From Acidocella sp. (lineage in GTDB: Bacteria > Pseudomonadota > Alphaproteobacteria > Acetobacterales > Acetobacteraceae), in contig JAQNCU010000151.1 in NCBI GenBank assembly GCA_029077775.1, positions 1 to 7,035 of the forward strand: 7,035 nucleotides of DNA, in the 5' to 3' direction. Of this stretch, positions 6,909-7,035 are shown in pieces. The position numbers were made by a program, and so were the translations under genes. The notes under the pieces are model-generated. The model saw nothing but the letters and a program-made list of their open reading frames with translations. It was not told the DNA's origin and made no database searches. Each line of letters begins with the position of its first letter. Position 1 is the first letter of the stretch.

Positions 6909-6928
6909 GCCGCTTTTAAAAAAGCGGC
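6909..6928. repeat. Perfect inverted repeat with A/T core, possible terminator or dispersed intergenic hairpin
   Basis: GCCGCTTTT (6909-6917) and AAAAGCGGC (6920-6928) are perfect 9-bp complementary arms separated by AA. The element starts eight bases after the methyltransferase stop and is followed by ACCAAAAATTTTG. There is no T-run directly after the stem, so it is not a textbook intrinsic terminator. The arrangement (GC arm, T-run/A-run core, GC arm, then CACC and an A-run) resembles hairpins I recall at many gene ends in Acetobacteraceae. That resemblance is recollection, not a search. Confidence 0.6.
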
Positions 6929-6936
6929 ACCAAAAA

Positions 6937-7013
6937 TTTTGTAAATCCGGGCCGTGGGCCTTGGCGGCGCGGACGCCCATGGCCCGGAGTTACAAAAGTC
7001 TTTTTTTCTTTTT
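6937..7013 (+). terminator. Long GC-rich hairpin followed by T-rich run: putative rho-independent terminator
   Basis: CCGGGCC-G-TGGGC (6947-6959) pairs with GCCCA-T-GGCCCGG (6975-6987): 12 Watson-Crick pairs and one G-U, around a 15-base loop. The stem extends outward through T6946-A6988 and, after one mismatch, TTTTGTAA (6937-6944) with TTACAAAA (6990-6997). A T7 run (7001-7007) and a further T5 follow, as expected for transcription ending after the plus-strand operon. This is the only strong terminator in the window, consistent with the plus-strand genes ending here. Confidence 0.68.
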
Positions 7014-7028
7014 CTACAGAAAAAGAAA
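7005..7028. repeat. T/A-rich perfect inverted repeat
   Basis: TTTCTTTTTCT (7005-7015) and AGAAAAAGAAA (7018-7028) are perfect 11-bp complementary arms around AC. The left arm overlaps the T-run of the preceding terminator. It is therefore partly a by-product of that run, but the exact match including both C/G positions suggests a real palindrome. Confidence 0.5.
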
Positions 7029-7035
7029 TGCTTGT

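Noticed and set aside
6901..6909. ATG-AAG-TAG directly after the methyltransferase stop.
   Set aside because: A two-codon frame overlapping the first base of the hairpin arm; no ribosome-binding site or coding potential.

Overview
The window reads as a chromosomal stretch of a GC-rich alphaproteobacterium, most likely an acidophilic or acetic-acid-type member of the Acetobacteraceae (Rhodospirillales). The clues are the class I polyhydroxyalkanoate synthase, the aminotransferase N-terminus next to it, the high-GC codon use, and the A/T-looped hairpin at the right end, which resembles intergenic hairpins I recall from that family. The taxon is inferred from style and gene content, not from a marker gene.

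Layout. Positions 1-771 lie on the minus strand: the first 21 codons of a class I/II aminotransferase (LL-diaminopimelate/alanine aminotransferase type), preceded on the same strand, 31 nt away, by a proline/alanine-rich lipoprotein with a degenerate OmpA-like C-terminus. A 47-nt gap separates that lipoprotein's start from the divergent plus-strand cluster. The cluster holds phaC (PHA synthase), then 70 nt later a GT4 glycosyltransferase, an O-antigen ligase/polymerase-like membrane protein overlapping it, and a COG0523/CobW-type GTPase overlapping the ligase by 8 nt. A class I SAM-dependent methyltransferase follows after 34 nt. The last 135 bases are non-coding and hold three successive inverted repeats and a T-rich run, which look like a terminator.

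How the genes fit together. PhaC polymerises hydroxyacyl-CoA into storage granules. The glycosyltransferase and ligase are most likely a small envelope-polysaccharide or LPS pair: one adds a sugar in the cytoplasm, the other transfers or polymerises the glycan in the inner membrane facing the periplasm. The COG0523 protein is probably a GTP-driven metal chaperone. The methyltransferase's substrate cannot be read from sequence. The overlaps from the glycosyltransferase to the GTPase indicate co-transcription and translational coupling, though the functions do not form one obvious pathway.

I found no mobile element, tRNA, rRNA, CRISPR array or clearly new system. The points most worth a second look are the structured 3' tail, the coupling of a glycan ligase to a COG0523 GTPase, the reduced OmpA-like lipoprotein, and a 12-nt tandem repeat that creates an in-frame mini-ORF at the methyltransferase start.
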